Shown here piece by piece: positions 24,823 through 36,865 of a DNA stretch of 64,000 bases. Made by a program: the position numbers and the translations under genes. Source of the stretch: Capsicum annuum (taxonomy: Eukaryota > Streptophyta > Magnoliopsida > Solanales > Solanaceae). The stretch covers positions 85,605,840-85,669,839 of the forward strand of contig NC_061118.1 of the NCBI RefSeq assembly GCF_002878395.1. Reading direction: 5' to 3'. Every line of letters starts with the position of its first letter. The stretch's first letter is position 1. The notes beneath the pieces were generated by a model. It saw only the letters and a list, made by a program, of their open reading frames with translations. It made no database searches and was not told where the DNA came from.

Positions 24823-25119
24823 TAGGCTTGTAATGTAGGCTTGGGGGCTGATATGGTACATATGGACATATGAAATGACTAATCCTCCTAGCACTACGCT
24901 AACCTTGGGGTCTAACTTACTAGCCAATTTTCTTTTTGTTCCACCCTTATTTTTTCCCTTTTATTCTTTATTGCACTTTCAGGTTGGGTCTGGTGTTTTA
25001 TTCTTTACTTTTCACCTTTTTCACAAATTTCTCTCTTTTTTTCTTTTTCTACCACACCCAGCCTACTAAATTTTCTTCTTATTTTGCCCTTGTACATACC
25101 CACTTTATACAATGTACCC
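24823..25119 (-). other. Junction sequence between elements G and C
   Basis: T-rich sequence (A-rich on the minus strand) with no counterpart I can see in A, E or F, although the A-rich character recalls E 41760-41900. It marks the breakpoint at which half an env-position ORF (G) was joined to the 3' end of an A-like element (C). Confidence 0.4.
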
Positions 25120-25951
25120 CTATGATAGCAATCCTCAACTTGGGAATTTTGCCTTAGTTGAGTTGCACAATGTCCAAGAAGGACCAGGGCCAAAATAGGT
25201 TGATTGTAACACAAATAGGAATATGAATGGTTAAAACAAAGAAATAGGCTATAAGGCTCAAAACAGGGATCAAGGGATACTATTTCACATAGGGAAGGTC
25301 ATTTAGGCTAAAAGTGGACTAAAATAAAAAATGGCCTATGATTCTTTCCTAACCGACATTCTTTAACCAAGGAAAGACTAACCATGCAAGTTCTGACATC
25401 AACACACAAAGGGAACTAAGTAGCATCTCACACACACATGACACAGAGTCAATATTACAAGCTACTACCTATCCGGTTCATGCAATTATTAGCATGTGAT
25501 TAGCATGTCGCTAATCCTAATGCCATAACAAGATCCACAATGTTCACACATTCACATAGTTCTAAAAAACAATTTTAGTGGGGTATCATTTTTCTTAAAA
25601 ATCCACAAAAATAAGACAACTGTCCTGAATACTTAAAAATCTCCTAATTACACAAAAACACAACACAATACAAAACTAAACACAATACGACACAAATTAT
25701 TCAATATATGCTATTTCTACAACTATACTACGGACAACTGAAAAAAGAAGAATGGTAACAAAAACCTGCGATGGGTATGGTATACCCCAGCCCCAACCAA
25801 AAACTATGTGCTGTCCATAATACGCTAAGATAATACAAAACAAAGAGAAGTGAGAACATGCCTGGGATGCACTAAGCGTCTGTGTACCTTGGGTTCCCTC
25901 CCAAGCAACGCTTGATTTACTATTGCAGCATGACTTAGTTCCCTTGGCTAC
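25120..25951 (-). other. 3' untranslated region of C
   Basis: No coding sequence. The reverse complement carries the post-pol landmark (GGGAGGGAACCCAAGG, about 25889-25904) and then, without the env-position ORF, sequence like A 14510-15240, including GGTATACCATACCCATCGCA (25773-25792) and TGGACATTGTGCAACTCAAC (about 25153-25172). Confidence 0.7.
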
Positions 25952-27360
25952 TCAGACTTCGCCAAGGTCCTTGTCAACACAGACCATAACTTCACCCAGA
26001 TTTCTCATGTAGTGCTTCACTCATTTCCCGTTTACTTTGAAAGGGATTTCACCATCATTCTTTATTTCTATAAAACTATGTGGGAATACCTTAACCACAG
26101 TGAATGGTGCTGTCCATCTAGATTTAGCTTGCCAGGAAACAAGCATAGTCTTGAATTATATAACAAGACCAAATCACTAGGTTTAAAATATTTTTTTCTC
26201 AATATTTCTATGATAATACAACTTTATTCTTTCTTTATATATGGCCGATCTATTGTATGTATGGATTTGTAATTCATGCAAATCATTCACCTTGCTCAAC
26301 CTCAAGTTTACTGCATCATGCCACTCCAAAATTAGCCTTTTAATGCCTATAGTGGCTTATGCTCATGCTCAACCAGTAAATGACATGTTTCATAGTATAC
26401 AAGCTGATATGGAGAGGCACCTATACGATTCTTATAGGCTATCCAGTAGGCCTACACTGTATCATCTAACTTTCTAGACAAGTCAGTCCTATTGGCATTC
26501 ACAGTCTTCACCAATATATACTTTATCTCTCTATTGGAGACTTCTACTTACCCACTAGTCTGAGGATCGTAAGGTGTTGCCACCTTATGACTTACACCAT
26601 ATCTATCAAGTATAGCTTTGAACAAGTGGTTGCAAAAGTGATACCCACCATCTCTAATAATGCACGTGGAGTGCCAAATCGAGAAAAGATATTTTTCTTC
26701 AACAAGGAGTTGACCTTCTACCTTTATTATCTAGAAGCGCAACTGCCTCCTCCCATTTTAATACATAGTCAACCTCTACCAAAATGTATCTCATACCATA
26801 GGAGCTCATAAATGGGCCTATGAAATTGACCCCCCATACATCAATAACTATAACTTCAAGTATTATGGAAAGTTCATGGCGCCGTGAAATATTGCCTTGA
26901 CACCGGTCACAGGCTTGTGAAAAATCATGAGCGTCCATATAAATTGAAGGCCAGTAAAACCCACACTGTAGAATATTATGGGTTGTGCATGTGCCACTAT
27001 GGTGACACCCAATTGGTGATAAATGACAAGACTTTAGAATGCTCATCATCTCCACCACTAAAATACATCTCCTAATCAAAACATCAGCACCGATCCTAAA
27101 TAGATATGGCTTATCCTAAAAGACTTCCTCACCTTATGCATAAATCTTTTTCACTACTGGAAGCATAAGTCTTTTGGAATAAGATCACTTGCCAAATAGT
27201 TTGCAAAATCAACAAACTAGGAAATAAAATCTTGAGATGCCACCAAAACTCGCTCATAAAAAAGCATCATCTATCCTAATATCATCCCCTAGTTTCTTTC
27301 CCTTTCTGGTCTTTACTAAAAATCACAATCTTTACTAAAAATCAAACTCTTACAACAAAA
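25952..27360 (-). pseudogene. Integrase of C
   Basis: The zinc-finger part is at 27079-26900 on the minus strand: LSPIGCHHSGTCTTHN, YWPSIYMDAHDF and ACDRCQGN, so both cysteines of the CxxC are kept here, unlike in A. The core begins [20 protein letters not shown] (about 26850) and the frame then breaks near 26700. Further downstream the C-terminal segments corresponding to LLYNSRLxLFPGKL and KVNGK are readable in changing frames, and the stop corresponding to the A integrase end falls at 25952-25954. Confidence 0.8.
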
Positions 27361-27640
27361 GAACCTAATGAATCAATCTCAATTTGGAATCTTTCTTGGA
27401 CATCAAGTTTCTTAAGGCTGTATGGTCAGTATGAACTATGACCTTCATAACAATCAAATAAGACCAAAATTTTTTGAAAGCATAAACCACCGCAAGTAGC
27501 TCTTACTTTATAATGATATAGTTTTTGTGCAGGGTTTAAAGTTTTGATGGCATTATAGATGAGATGCAGGATCTTTTCTCTTCTTTGGTCTAGGACAGCA
27601 CCTAAGGCCACTCAACTTGCATCACATATCACCTTAAATG
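27361..27640 (-). pseudogene. RNase H fragment of C
   Basis: Minus-strand MALGAVLDQRREKILHLIYN (27611 on), then KTLNPAQKLYHYKV, is the start of the RNase H domain as in A (GVALGVVLG). The following helix and the NH-like motif are only partly readable because of frame breaks. Confidence 0.75.
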
Positions 27641-28897
27641 GGGCATACCATTCGTGAGACACAATGATGGGCACCAAAATCAATCGATCCTTGAGGAATT
27701 TGAAATCCTTAAGACAAGTATCATCAAACATAAATTTTACCTATTTCTTCAAAATCTTGCACAGAGGATTTGTAATTTTAGAGAAGCCCTTGATGAACCT
27801 TCTATAAAATCTTGCATGACCCAAAAACTCTTTATGTCTCTAACTAACACTAGTAGTGGTAATTTTTCAATTACCTTAATCTTTGCTTTGTCTACCTCAA
27901 TACCATGTTTGGAGATCTTGTGCTCTAGCATGATGCCTTCTCTCACCATGAAGTGTCAATTTTCCTAATTAGCACCAAATTATACTCTTCACATCTTTGT
28001 AGTGCACTATCCAAATGGTCCAAACTATTATTGAATAAGTCCCCGACCAATAAAAGTAGCCCATGAGTACTTTGATTGTGTCTTCTACTATATCAGAGAA
28101 TATGGACATCATATATCTCTGATTAGAGGCAGGCACATTGCATAGTCCGAACGGTATCCTCTTGAATGCAAAGGTACTATATGGGTAAGTAAAAGTAGTC
28201 TTTGCTTGGTATTCAGGAGTAGTCATGATTTGATTGCAACCCAAATATCCATCAAGAAAATAATACCAACCCTACCTGCTAATTTATCCAACATATGATC
28301 CATGAACGACATAAGGAAATGGTCCTTTTATGTCCACTTGTTCAATATTCTATAATCCATGCATACTCTCTTACCAATCACTGGCCTCATAGGTACTAAT
28401 TCATTCTTTTTATTTCGAACCACTGTGATTACCTCTTTTGTTGGCATGTATTGAGCCGATCTTACCCACTTACTATCTATAATGGAAAAAACTACCCCAA
28501 TATCTAACCACTTGATGATCTCTTTTTTTACCACCTCTTGCATAAGAGGATTTAGTCACCTCTGGTGCTCAATACTAGGATTATTTTCTGGCTCTAGATG
28601 TATTTTGTGAGTGCATAAACCTGGTGGAATCCCCACAATGTCTACAATGGTCCATCCATTAGCTCTCTTGAATTTTCACAATACTGATGTCAAAGCTTCC
28701 ATATGTTATCCTGCCAAACCTACTGTAATAATCACTGATAAGGTTTCGTTGGCCCCTAAGAATGCATACTGCAAATAAGAGAGGAGGGCCTTTAATTCCA
28801 ATATCAGTGGCTCCTTAATATATGGTTTTGAAAGAGGTGTTGTTCTATTCTTAAGGTTGAAATCCAAATTCTTAGAGGAATATTTAAAAGTACCCAT
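27641..28897 (-). pseudogene. Reverse transcriptase region of C
   Basis: Minus-strand order: the linker KEPLILELKALLSYLQYAFL (28810 on), VVKKEIIKWLDIGVVFSI and RVCMDYRILN (28543-28328), then FAFKRIPFGLCNVPA (28180 on). The catalytic box reads VLMGYF, so both catalytic aspartates are gone. A further block corresponding to FLGHAGFYRRFIKDF is degraded (about 27860-27800). Confidence 0.85.
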
Positions 28898-29096
28898 GCC
28901 ATGTAGTACATTACTAGCTCATCATATTCAACTATCCCATCACTTTCAAAGTTTATAATTAGTGTTGCTAATGCTTCTACCCCTAGTCTTTTCTGAATAG
29001 GTAAATCCACTGCAACCACATTATCATCCACCACATCTATCACTACTACCACTCTCATATCATCTAGCTACTGGATTGTCATACATATATTTAATA

Positions 29097-29698
29097 CTAT
29101 TTACTTATTGTGCCATTGAAAGTGATCTCCTCTAGGTCTATATCAATCATAACCCGACTGGTGGATAAGAAGGGTCTACCCAAGATAATTGGCACTTGGG
29201 CATGGACTTCATAATCTAAAATCATAAAATATGCTGGATAGGTGAGAGATTCCACCCTCACTTCTATATTCTGCAAAATACCCACTATTTTCAATGCAGA
29301 TGAATTAACCATCAACAACCTTACAACCGTAGGCTTGAATTCTCCTAACCCCAACACCTTGTATATCAGTAGTGAAATTATATTTATTCCTGCTCCTGAA
29401 TCACTTAGAGCATGATTAATGTCATAATGACCAATAGAACATGGGATGGCGATGCACCCGGGTTCCCCTTCTTTTCTACTAATGGTGCATAAGAATTGGT
29501 GCCAAACTGCTTCACTATATCTTGAAGCTTTTTTACAATCCAATTGTCACTGTTATCACTCTTAAAATCATCATCACTACAAGTCAACTTCTCAAACTCA
29601 GCTTCAGGTGGATCATCCACAATAATATTATCCTTCTTCAGCTTATTAGTAGTAGGCAAAAAATAGTCATTAGGTGGGGAGTCACTCCTAGTGTTCAT
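29097..29698 (-). pseudogene. Protease region of C
   Basis: The frame 29543-29097 contains EGEPGCIAIPCSIGHYDINH, the active-site region ALSDSGAGINII with D-S-G intact, and AQVPIILGRPFLSTSRVMID. An acidic linker (29698-29545, with EAEFEKLTCSDDDFKSDNSD) precedes it in an overlapping frame. The D-S-G reading, against D-L-G in A, E and H, is the usual retropepsin form. Confidence 0.82.
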
Positions 29699-30821
29699 AT
29701 CAAGAAAATGAACAATTGTTGGTGGATTCTATACAGTGTCACTAATAAGAGTAACTATCTATCATTGGGCCAAAGTGGTAGAGATTTTCCTATACTGCTG
29801 CTCCAACTGCTTGATAGCAGTTGAATGTGACTTAACCTTTTGGGTCAATCTTAAATATCGGCCTTGAGTTCTTTAAGAAAAGTTTCTTGACTCTCTTGAC
29901 CCTTCATCAGTTTAATCAATATTTCTTCTATTCTTGATTTTGTATCTCATCTACCAGGTTGAATTTATTTGTCTCTTTCTTCATAATAGTTATGACCTTG
30001 ATTCCCTTTGCCTTGGACTTGAAAACTTGCCAACTAACAATCCATATACTTTGCCTCCTCCTCTAACTCAGACTTATGTACCCTAGAAGCTGCATCCTAT
30101 GCCTCTACTACATCAACCTTTGAAGAATTTATTATTGCAAATTATTTGGCCAACTCACCAATATTAGTCCTTAATAATGAAATCTCCTGAGCTACAACAC
30201 CCTTAGTTACTCTCTAATTACTGGAAGCTCCAATGACATAAATGTCAGAAACTCTCTCAACCTCCTGATTTTGCCATCCTTAGTTTGTTAATGAGATCTG
30301 ATCTATAAAACTAGAAGCTATCTCCCATCATAATCTTATAAAGGCTCCTTTGGAGATAGTGTCCGTCATTGCTCTAAAATTGATAGTCAAAGGTTCATAG
30401 AATATCTTCAACAAGATAGTCCCTAAAATACAATGGTTGGGCACCATGCTAAGATTCTTCTTGAACCAAAACCATTCCCCAAACATAAACTCAAACTGTA
30501 TCTTCCTAAAATTATAAATCTCATCCTTAAGCTACAATACTATGGATGGAGAAAAAAAACTATTTAAGAATTGTCTGCATAATTCATTCCTAGTAGTGAT
30601 AGATCCTCTTGGAAGTTCCCCTAGCTATAAATATGCTTCTCTAATAAGCAAAAAGGGAAAAAAACCTTAGTATTAGTGCCTTTTGATATACCCCCAGGTA
30701 TGGTATATAAAGTACAGATCCTTATAAAATTTTCTAGATGCATGTTTGAGTCATGTGTAGGCAACCCTGCAAACATACCATTTAAGTATAGGAGCTGGAT
30801 CATATCACTAGAGATATTAAA
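29699..30821 (-). pseudogene. gag: gag of C, truncated at its N-terminus
   Basis: The clean stretch 30803-30621 starts MIQLLYLNGMFAGLPTHDSN and continues HLENFIRICTLYTIPGG, the start of the capsid. The rest, down to about 29700, aligns only in short pieces because of many stops. Homology with A gag begins exactly where the LTR of D ends, so D was inserted into, or recombined with, this gag. Confidence 0.75.
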
Positions 30822-33073
30822 TAAAGCGCCCAGGATCTAGCCCTTAAAATTTCCTCGAGCCTTGAGTTCACTATCCTATTAATGACTCACCTTATAAGTC
30901 ATATGGTGTGATTATGTGTCTAGGGACCCAAGTTGTAACCAAATCAATATGTTGTTGGCCAAGTTCTATACTGTTTATAAGAGACACTTTATGAGTTTTA
31001 TGATCATGAGATAAGTGGTTAGGGCCCAATTATATATTTTCCAGTGTCTAAGCCCTTAGTGTTCTGTGATAGTCACGACTAAACCATATGAGTCGTATGA
31101 TATAGTGATGAGTGAGACTAGGAAGTTGTAAGTTAGACAGTATATAGTGCCCAATTCTTTGGCTTGTTGATGAATCAATGGTAAGAGTCATAGGTTATGG
31201 TGATGACTCACAGTCTTAACTCGTAATCACCTATGAGCTATTTACAGCTTTAAGTTGGGGGTATTTTGGACATTTCCTACCCGAATCCCTTAATACACCA
31301 TGTCTTATAACACCTTTTGGTCATCCATTATACATTTTACAAGATTAAAACTCTCTAAACTCTCTCTCAAATATCTTAAGAAAGATTAGGCTAGGGTTTC
31401 TTTAAGTGGTCCTCTAAGGGCATAAGGATAAAATTCTCTCTGTGAATATTTGTAACTCAGGCATGTGACTCTTCCCTCATTGTTAGTTAACTAAAACCAT
31501 ATATTTAGACCATTGTTCATGAGTTATTAATGGTGGTTTTGAAAAACATAGCTGAGGGGTCTGAATGTATAATGTTTATATTATTTTCTCACGGTTTAAA
31601 TTATGATTACATATGTTTTGATAATAGTTTTGCACAAGTGGGTACATTGGAATTATGGTTTAACAAATAGGTCATGTTTAATCCTAAATGTGTTGGTTTT
31701 TGATTTTGATAACAGTATGCCCTTAGCCTATTTATGAAATTATCAATGATAATGATCTTGTCATATGTTAAATTTTGTTTTAATCTAAGACATTGGCCTA
31801 ATAATTTTGATAAATGGTAAGTGGTTTTATAAAGGCCTTGTTGTCCATAAATTTATTTAAAATACTAAATGGGTTTGAGTCCCTAAACATTGAATTGAAC
31901 TGATATCTTTATTTAGACAATGGGTTTAAGTCCCAAGGAGATTAATAATGGTTATGACATGTTCTATGCTTGTAAGTGGGGTTAGTACGAAGATACCGAT
32001 GGAATGACTTTGGTAAGAAATTAGATTAATATTTTTGTATGTGTAATGAATATTTGAATTTGGCTTTAAAATGGGATGTATAATCGAGCCGTGAATGTAG
32101 AGTCCAAAGAACAAACAATAGAAATCAAGCTAGTGGGTGAGGCTGTCTATACGAATAAGACGTTTGAGTTCCTTGAATGAATATATAAATGGAAGGTTTA
32201 AGTCCCCCATATTATATCAATTGGTGCTTAAGTCACCTTGATTATGAAGGGAGGTTTGAGTCCCCTATAAAGGCATATATAGATATGGAAAATCTCTGGT
32301 TCGGTTGGCTATATGCACTAGAGACCTTCCATCTAACGGAGACCTGGCCCATATAGCTCATGGGTGCTTTGTTATATGGCGGTTATGCTATGCAACATAG
32401 GTTGAGGTTTTCCAAAGTTCATACTAAGACTTAATCCCTACCCCGGCATGTTATTTTATATATATATGTATATTTATTCATATAATACCATACTTTGGAT
32501 ATTGTATTAGTTTTGGACTGTTGTCATAGAATTACGTTATTCTTCTATCCTTGATTTATATGCTAGCTCTTCAACCGCTAATCATATATGGACACTGTAT
32601 CCCCATGCGATACAGGTATCAAAACCTGTTCTACTTTTTCTACGAAATGATCAGGTGCTCGAGTTAGTTTATGAGTTGACTTTAAAGTGGTGAGCTTTCA
32701 TACTTCGGAAGGCTTCATTTTATAGTTCTTATTTCCTATGTCTTATACCTTGTTTATACTTTATTTTGGTTACTGTTGGGGGCATATCCCAATATTTTAT
32801 TGATTTTGGTTTTGTAGAGGCTTTGTTGGTTACTATGGACTTAGGTAGTTTTGTTAAGTATTTTGGTGACAAATGGTTGTTCTCTTATCGGTGGTTCATA
32901 TAGACATATCTTAAATTAATATTAGTCTTATCATACATTATATTATTATATGTTCAAAATTCATCCAATAATTGAGGGTGTTATGTTGGTTCAGTTAGTT
33001 AAAGGTGGTGATCTTTGGTCCATGTGAGACTTGAGATTTAGGTCATGGCCTGGCCCTGGTTTGGGTCATGATA
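30822..33073 (+). repeat. 5' LTR of element D
   Basis: The start is placed where homology with gag of C stops (TAAAGCGCCC, a decayed TG start). The end, GGGTCATGATA, sits a few bases before the primer site and corresponds to the GGGTCGTGACA ending of Tekay/Del LTRs. Inside, a motif like GGTTTGAGTCCC recurs several times between 31866 and 32270. No conserved ORF. Confidence 0.7.
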
Positions 33074-33077
33074 AAGG

Positions 33078-33089
33078 TAGTATTAGAGC
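33078..33089 (+). other. Primer-binding site of D (initiator tRNA-Met)
   Basis: TAGTATTAGAGC matches 10 of 12 bases of TGGTATCAGAGC, the complement of the tRNA-iMet 3' end used by most plant chromoviruses; both differences are transitions. Confidence 0.8.
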
Positions 33090-33282
33090 CTAGGTTTATG
33101 GTCAATTGGGTGTCTACAAAGCCCCGTAAAGTAGAGTCTCTTTTATGGGTGTGTAGCACACAAGACTTATAAGAGAGGCTATGAGACATTTAGGAATGTT
33201 TCTCTTTCTTATTGTACTGATTGAAGTTGTAGAGTCTAAGGTCTTGGATTTATTTTATTCTTATTTGTTCACTTTTTAGATC

Positions 33283-34600
33283 ATGTCTGCTAGATGATCT
33301 GAATCTTAGGGGAACTCCTTTATTCCTCTTGGGGACACTGTTGATGGAACACACCCAACTTATGGGGTTTAGACTCGGTCTAGGGGTCCAGTTCTTAATT
33401 TCTCTCTTGAAGTTTCATCGGTTCCCTCTATTCCTCTTAGATCTCCTCAATCTTATGTGATGAATGATGAGTTTTTTCAGTCTATTCATATGTTGGCTCA
33501 GTTGGTAATTTCTTAGTTTGAGCATAGTACACCATTTTCTGAGGTCACTAGGGTTGGCCAATTCATGAGGTTGAGTCCTCTAAATTTTACTAGTGTTAAG
33601 GTTAAAGAGGATCCTAAAGATTTTATTAATGAGATGGAGAAGATCCTCTGAATTATGATGCTTCAAATGTTGAAGGTGTGGAGTTTGCTGCCTATCAATT
33701 AAAAGATATGGAAAGCTAATGGTATGAGGAGTGGGATTAGTCCAGGGAGATGATGCTGACTCTGCACTATGGGATAACTTTTCTAGAGCCTTTGTGGATC
33801 ACTTCTTTCATCAGGAGACGAGAGAGGCAAAAGTGAAGGAATTTGTGAATCTGAGATAAGGTAGGATGCCTGTCAAGAAGTATGCCTTAAAATTCCATCA
33901 GTTGTCCAAGTATGCTCCTGAGTTGGTGTCTAGCATGAGAGTTAGAATGCATAAGTTTGTTTTGGGGTTGTCCCATGAGTTGATTTTAGAAATATAGATA
34001 TTTCTCGACTTATGGTATATATACAGTAGGTTGAGGAAGAAAAGAAGAAGTAGGCTGAGATTAGTAAGAGGTAGAGTATGAAATATAGATTTTTTAATTA
34101 GGGTGGAGACTAGAAACAGAGTGGTAGAGATGGGGCAAAGTGGCCTAAGAAGAAGTTGGGGAGTTCTAGTTCTTTCTTTGCGGTTAGTACTCCTTACATG
34201 AAGCCATCGAGTGATCATTATTCTTAACATGGTGGAGGGAACAGGGGACAAAGTGCCTAATCTCAGTCTGGTGGGGCTCAATCCGCACTATCATATCCCA
34301 TTATAGATTTTGTGGTCAGCCATATCATAACCAATGTGAGAAGGGGAGAAACCAATATTTTAATTATGGTCAGATTGGCCATATGCAATGTGATTGTCCT
34401 TATAGGGTTGCTTTTGGGGACAATAAAGTTCCCGTTTCCTCTTCATCAGCTTTGGCTCCAAAGGGTGCTGCTTCTGTTTCTGGTACTGGCACTTGTTGGA
34501 ATTGCTTATATGCCCTTACTTCTCGTCAGGACTCTGAGGCATCTCTCAGTGTTGTTATTGGTATGTTGAAACTCTTTTCCCATGATATGTAGTGTTTACT
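33283..34600 (+). pseudogene. gag: gag of element D
   Basis: ATG at 33283 (MSAR) is followed by a proline/serine-rich N-terminus and then TRVGQFMRLSPLNF (about 33548), KVKEDPKDFINEMEKI (about 33600-33645), the conserved capsid start of Tekay/Del gag. The capsid then continues through changing frames (HFFHQETREAKVKEFVNL, about 33800-33855). The zinc knuckle at 34356-34395 reads YFNYGQIGHMQCDCP: the first two cysteines are tyrosines, each one G-to-A change from Cys. Many stops. Confidence 0.8.
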
Positions 34601-34872
34601 TGATCTAGGGTCCACTCTCTCTTATGTGACCCTATTTGTGGCTGTGCATTTTGGTTTTGGTCATGAGTGTATTTCTGATCCTTTTTCTGTATCTATCCTG
34701 GTGGGTGACTTTGTGGTTGCTATAAGAATCTATAGGGGTTGTGTGGTATCTATTGGTAATAGAAAAACTCTGGTGGACTTAATAGAGTTAGATATGATTG
34801 ACTTTAATATTATTATGGGGATGGACTGGCTGTACTCTCGCTATGCTTCTATATACTTTCAAACTCTTTAGG
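34601..34872 (+). pseudogene. Protease region of D
   Basis: The active-site region LDLGSTLSYVT (about 34598-34630) and the later FNIIMGMDWLYSRYASI (about 34805-34855) are the two conserved blocks of chromovirus aspartic protease. A nearly clean frame runs 34626-34871 before a stop. The family usually reads D-S/P-G-S/A here; D-L-G-S keeps the Asp and Gly. Confidence 0.82.
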
Positions 34873-35513
34873 TCATTTTTTAAATTCCCTAGAGCCTAAG
34901 GGGAGGTTCATAGCATATCATAGAGCCCAAAAATTAATTTCCAAAGGTTGTCTTTATAATCTAGTCCAGGTTAAAGATTCTAACTTGGTGGGCCCTTCTT
35001 TACATCCCATTCCTATGGTAAATAAGTTTCTTAAAGTCTTCCCTGATGATCTACCTAGTGTCCATCCCGATAGGGACATTGATTTTTGTATTGACCTTGT
35101 TCCAGACACTCGTCTTATCTCTATTCCTTTATATAGAGTGGCTCCAGTTGAGTTGAAGAAACTCAAGGAACAGTTAAAAGATCTTTTAGACAAGGATTTC
35201 ATCCATCCTAGTGTCTCCCTATGGGGTACACCAGTTTTATTCATGCATAAGAAGGATAGTTCCCTTTGTATATGTATTGATTGCTGACAGTTGAACAAGG
35301 TGATGGTAAAGAACAAATATCCACTTCCGAGAATCGATGATCTCTTTGATTAGCTTCAGGGTGCTGAATTCTGCTCTATGATCAATCTTCGATTTGGATA
35401 TCATCATATAAATATTAGGGAGGTGGATATCCCTAAGATATCTTGCCTTACTCGTTATGGGCATTTTGAGTTCTTGGTCATATCTTTTGGTTTAACTAAT
35501 TCCCCAGCAGCAT
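34873..35513 (+). pseudogene. Reverse transcriptase of D, 5' part
   Basis: The blocks KVFPDDLPSVHPDRDIDF, YRVAPVELKKLKEQLKDLLD, GTPVLFMHKKDSSLCICIDC and INLRFGYHHINI run in order from 34985 to 35420. The frame reaches FLVISFGLTNSPAA and is then cut by element E at 35513. The missing continuation begins at 43910 with FMDLINRIF. One stop (TGA) lies at about 35284. Confidence 0.88.
35509..35513 (+). other. Target-site duplication of element E, left copy
   Basis: AGCAT precedes the TGATGAGTGG start of E; the right copy at 43905-43909 reads AACAT. Removing E and one copy restores an uninterrupted RT frame across the join. Confidence 0.8.
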
Positions 35514-36862
35514 TGATGAGTGGTGAATTTATCATTCATTTACACTTATCATTCATGTCTTGAAAACATAAATGAGACAATATTATGATTAAATGCACTA
35601 ATTTCCATATTCCATAGGTGGAGGACCATGTACAAAATGAGGCTCAGTTACCGCAATAGTGGTTTGAGGGCCGCGATCGTGGCCAGCCAAGAAGGTCAAA
35701 AACTGGGATCACATGGATCTACCCGAAGTTGTGGTTTCCGCAATCGCAATAAATTTGGTACGATCGCAGCAATGTGAGATTAGGCCTAAGGGTAATTTTG
35801 TAATTTTCAGCAGCCAACCCCAAATCCCTTAAAAGCCTAAAATCCTCTCCCATTTTAGGCATTCTAGAGACTAACAATATTTTGAATTTGAAGTGGAAAC
35901 CCTAAATTGGGCAAGAATTGTAATTTGATTTAGAGATCTTGAATTCAGTAATTTCTTGAAGAATGGGTGCTTTGCACAACCCTTATGGTATATTATTCTC
36001 TCCTTTCATCATGAGTAGCTAAATTTCATTTTCTTGGAATTATATTGAACTAAGGTCCAATTAGTTGTAGGTTGTGATGTATTTATATATATGTTAGTTG
36101 GTTGATGATGGGTTCTACTATAGTTTATTGAATTGGTTGGGATTTGTGGGTGAAAGCCCCAAATACTCAAAATGGGTTTGTAGGTGAAAACCCTAAACTC
36201 TTGAAAGGTCAAACCATCTTTGAGAGAGGGGTTAGGGTAAACTTTTGGAATACACATTATACTTCAAAGAGGGATGTGGGAACCAAGGCAATAATAGATA
36301 ATTAATGGGTTTAGTTTGTTAATTCTCACTATCTTATACATAAGAGTGATTGTGAATTTGACTATACCTTGAGTATTTTCCTAAAACTAGTTATACCTAA
36401 TTGAGGTAATAGGTGAATATAATTAACACACTTGTTAGGTATCCGAAAGGTTCAATAAGTGAAATTCTTGAGGTTTTGTTGACAAGCAAGCCTCAAGGAT
36501 CCTATACCTAGCGTACCATATTGTTAACAACTAGCTTGTACATAAAATCTACACATACCCGCACCTAATTTGCTCTTAGGTAGACATAATGCCATGATTC
36601 TCTCTATATCATAGTTTATTATAATTGTTGTGTAGTTTGTAGAGTTGAGTTACTATTTACACACATTCTTCCAAAACCAAAGCCCCCCATTTTAAATCAT
36701 GCCTTTTATTTTATTTGCACTTCAGGTGTTTGCTTAGTAAGGTTAAGACCCATAAGACTAAAATTCTAATTGTCACTCTTTGTGGATTTAACCTCAACAA
36801 AAGTTGAGATATTGACAATGATCATCCTCTACCACTTTATATGATATAGGTGAGCTTTATCT
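35514..36862 (+). repeat. 5' LTR of element E
   Basis: It starts TGATGAGTGGTGAATTTA and ends GCTTTATCT (the final CA decayed to CT), three bases before the primer site. Compared with the 3' LTR it lacks about 90 bp near 35620 and has about 55 extra bp in the palindromic patch (35650-35780). Confidence 0.88.
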
Positions 36863-36865
36863 AAA

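Larger units (their letters stand above)
25120..30821 (-). mobile_element. Element C: A-like Athila element, minus strand, without LTRs or env-position ORF
   Basis: Read from 30821 downward: gag, protease, RT, RNase H and integrase ending at 25952, then a 3' UTR (25810-25120) that matches A 14510-15240. In A about 3.6 kb of spacer and env-position ORF lies between these points; in C it is gone. The gag end is cut by the LTR of element D, and the 5' LTR is not in the window. The other end runs into G. All frames are broken. Confidence 0.8.

Noticed and set aside
31860..32275. tRNA genes or tRNA-derived SINEs suggested by B-box-like motifs
   Set aside because: No A box at the right distance, no cloverleaf, and no poly-A or target duplication.
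33898..34281. Minus-strand frame of 127 codons
   Set aside because: Antisense to gag of D; no family resemblance on that strand.
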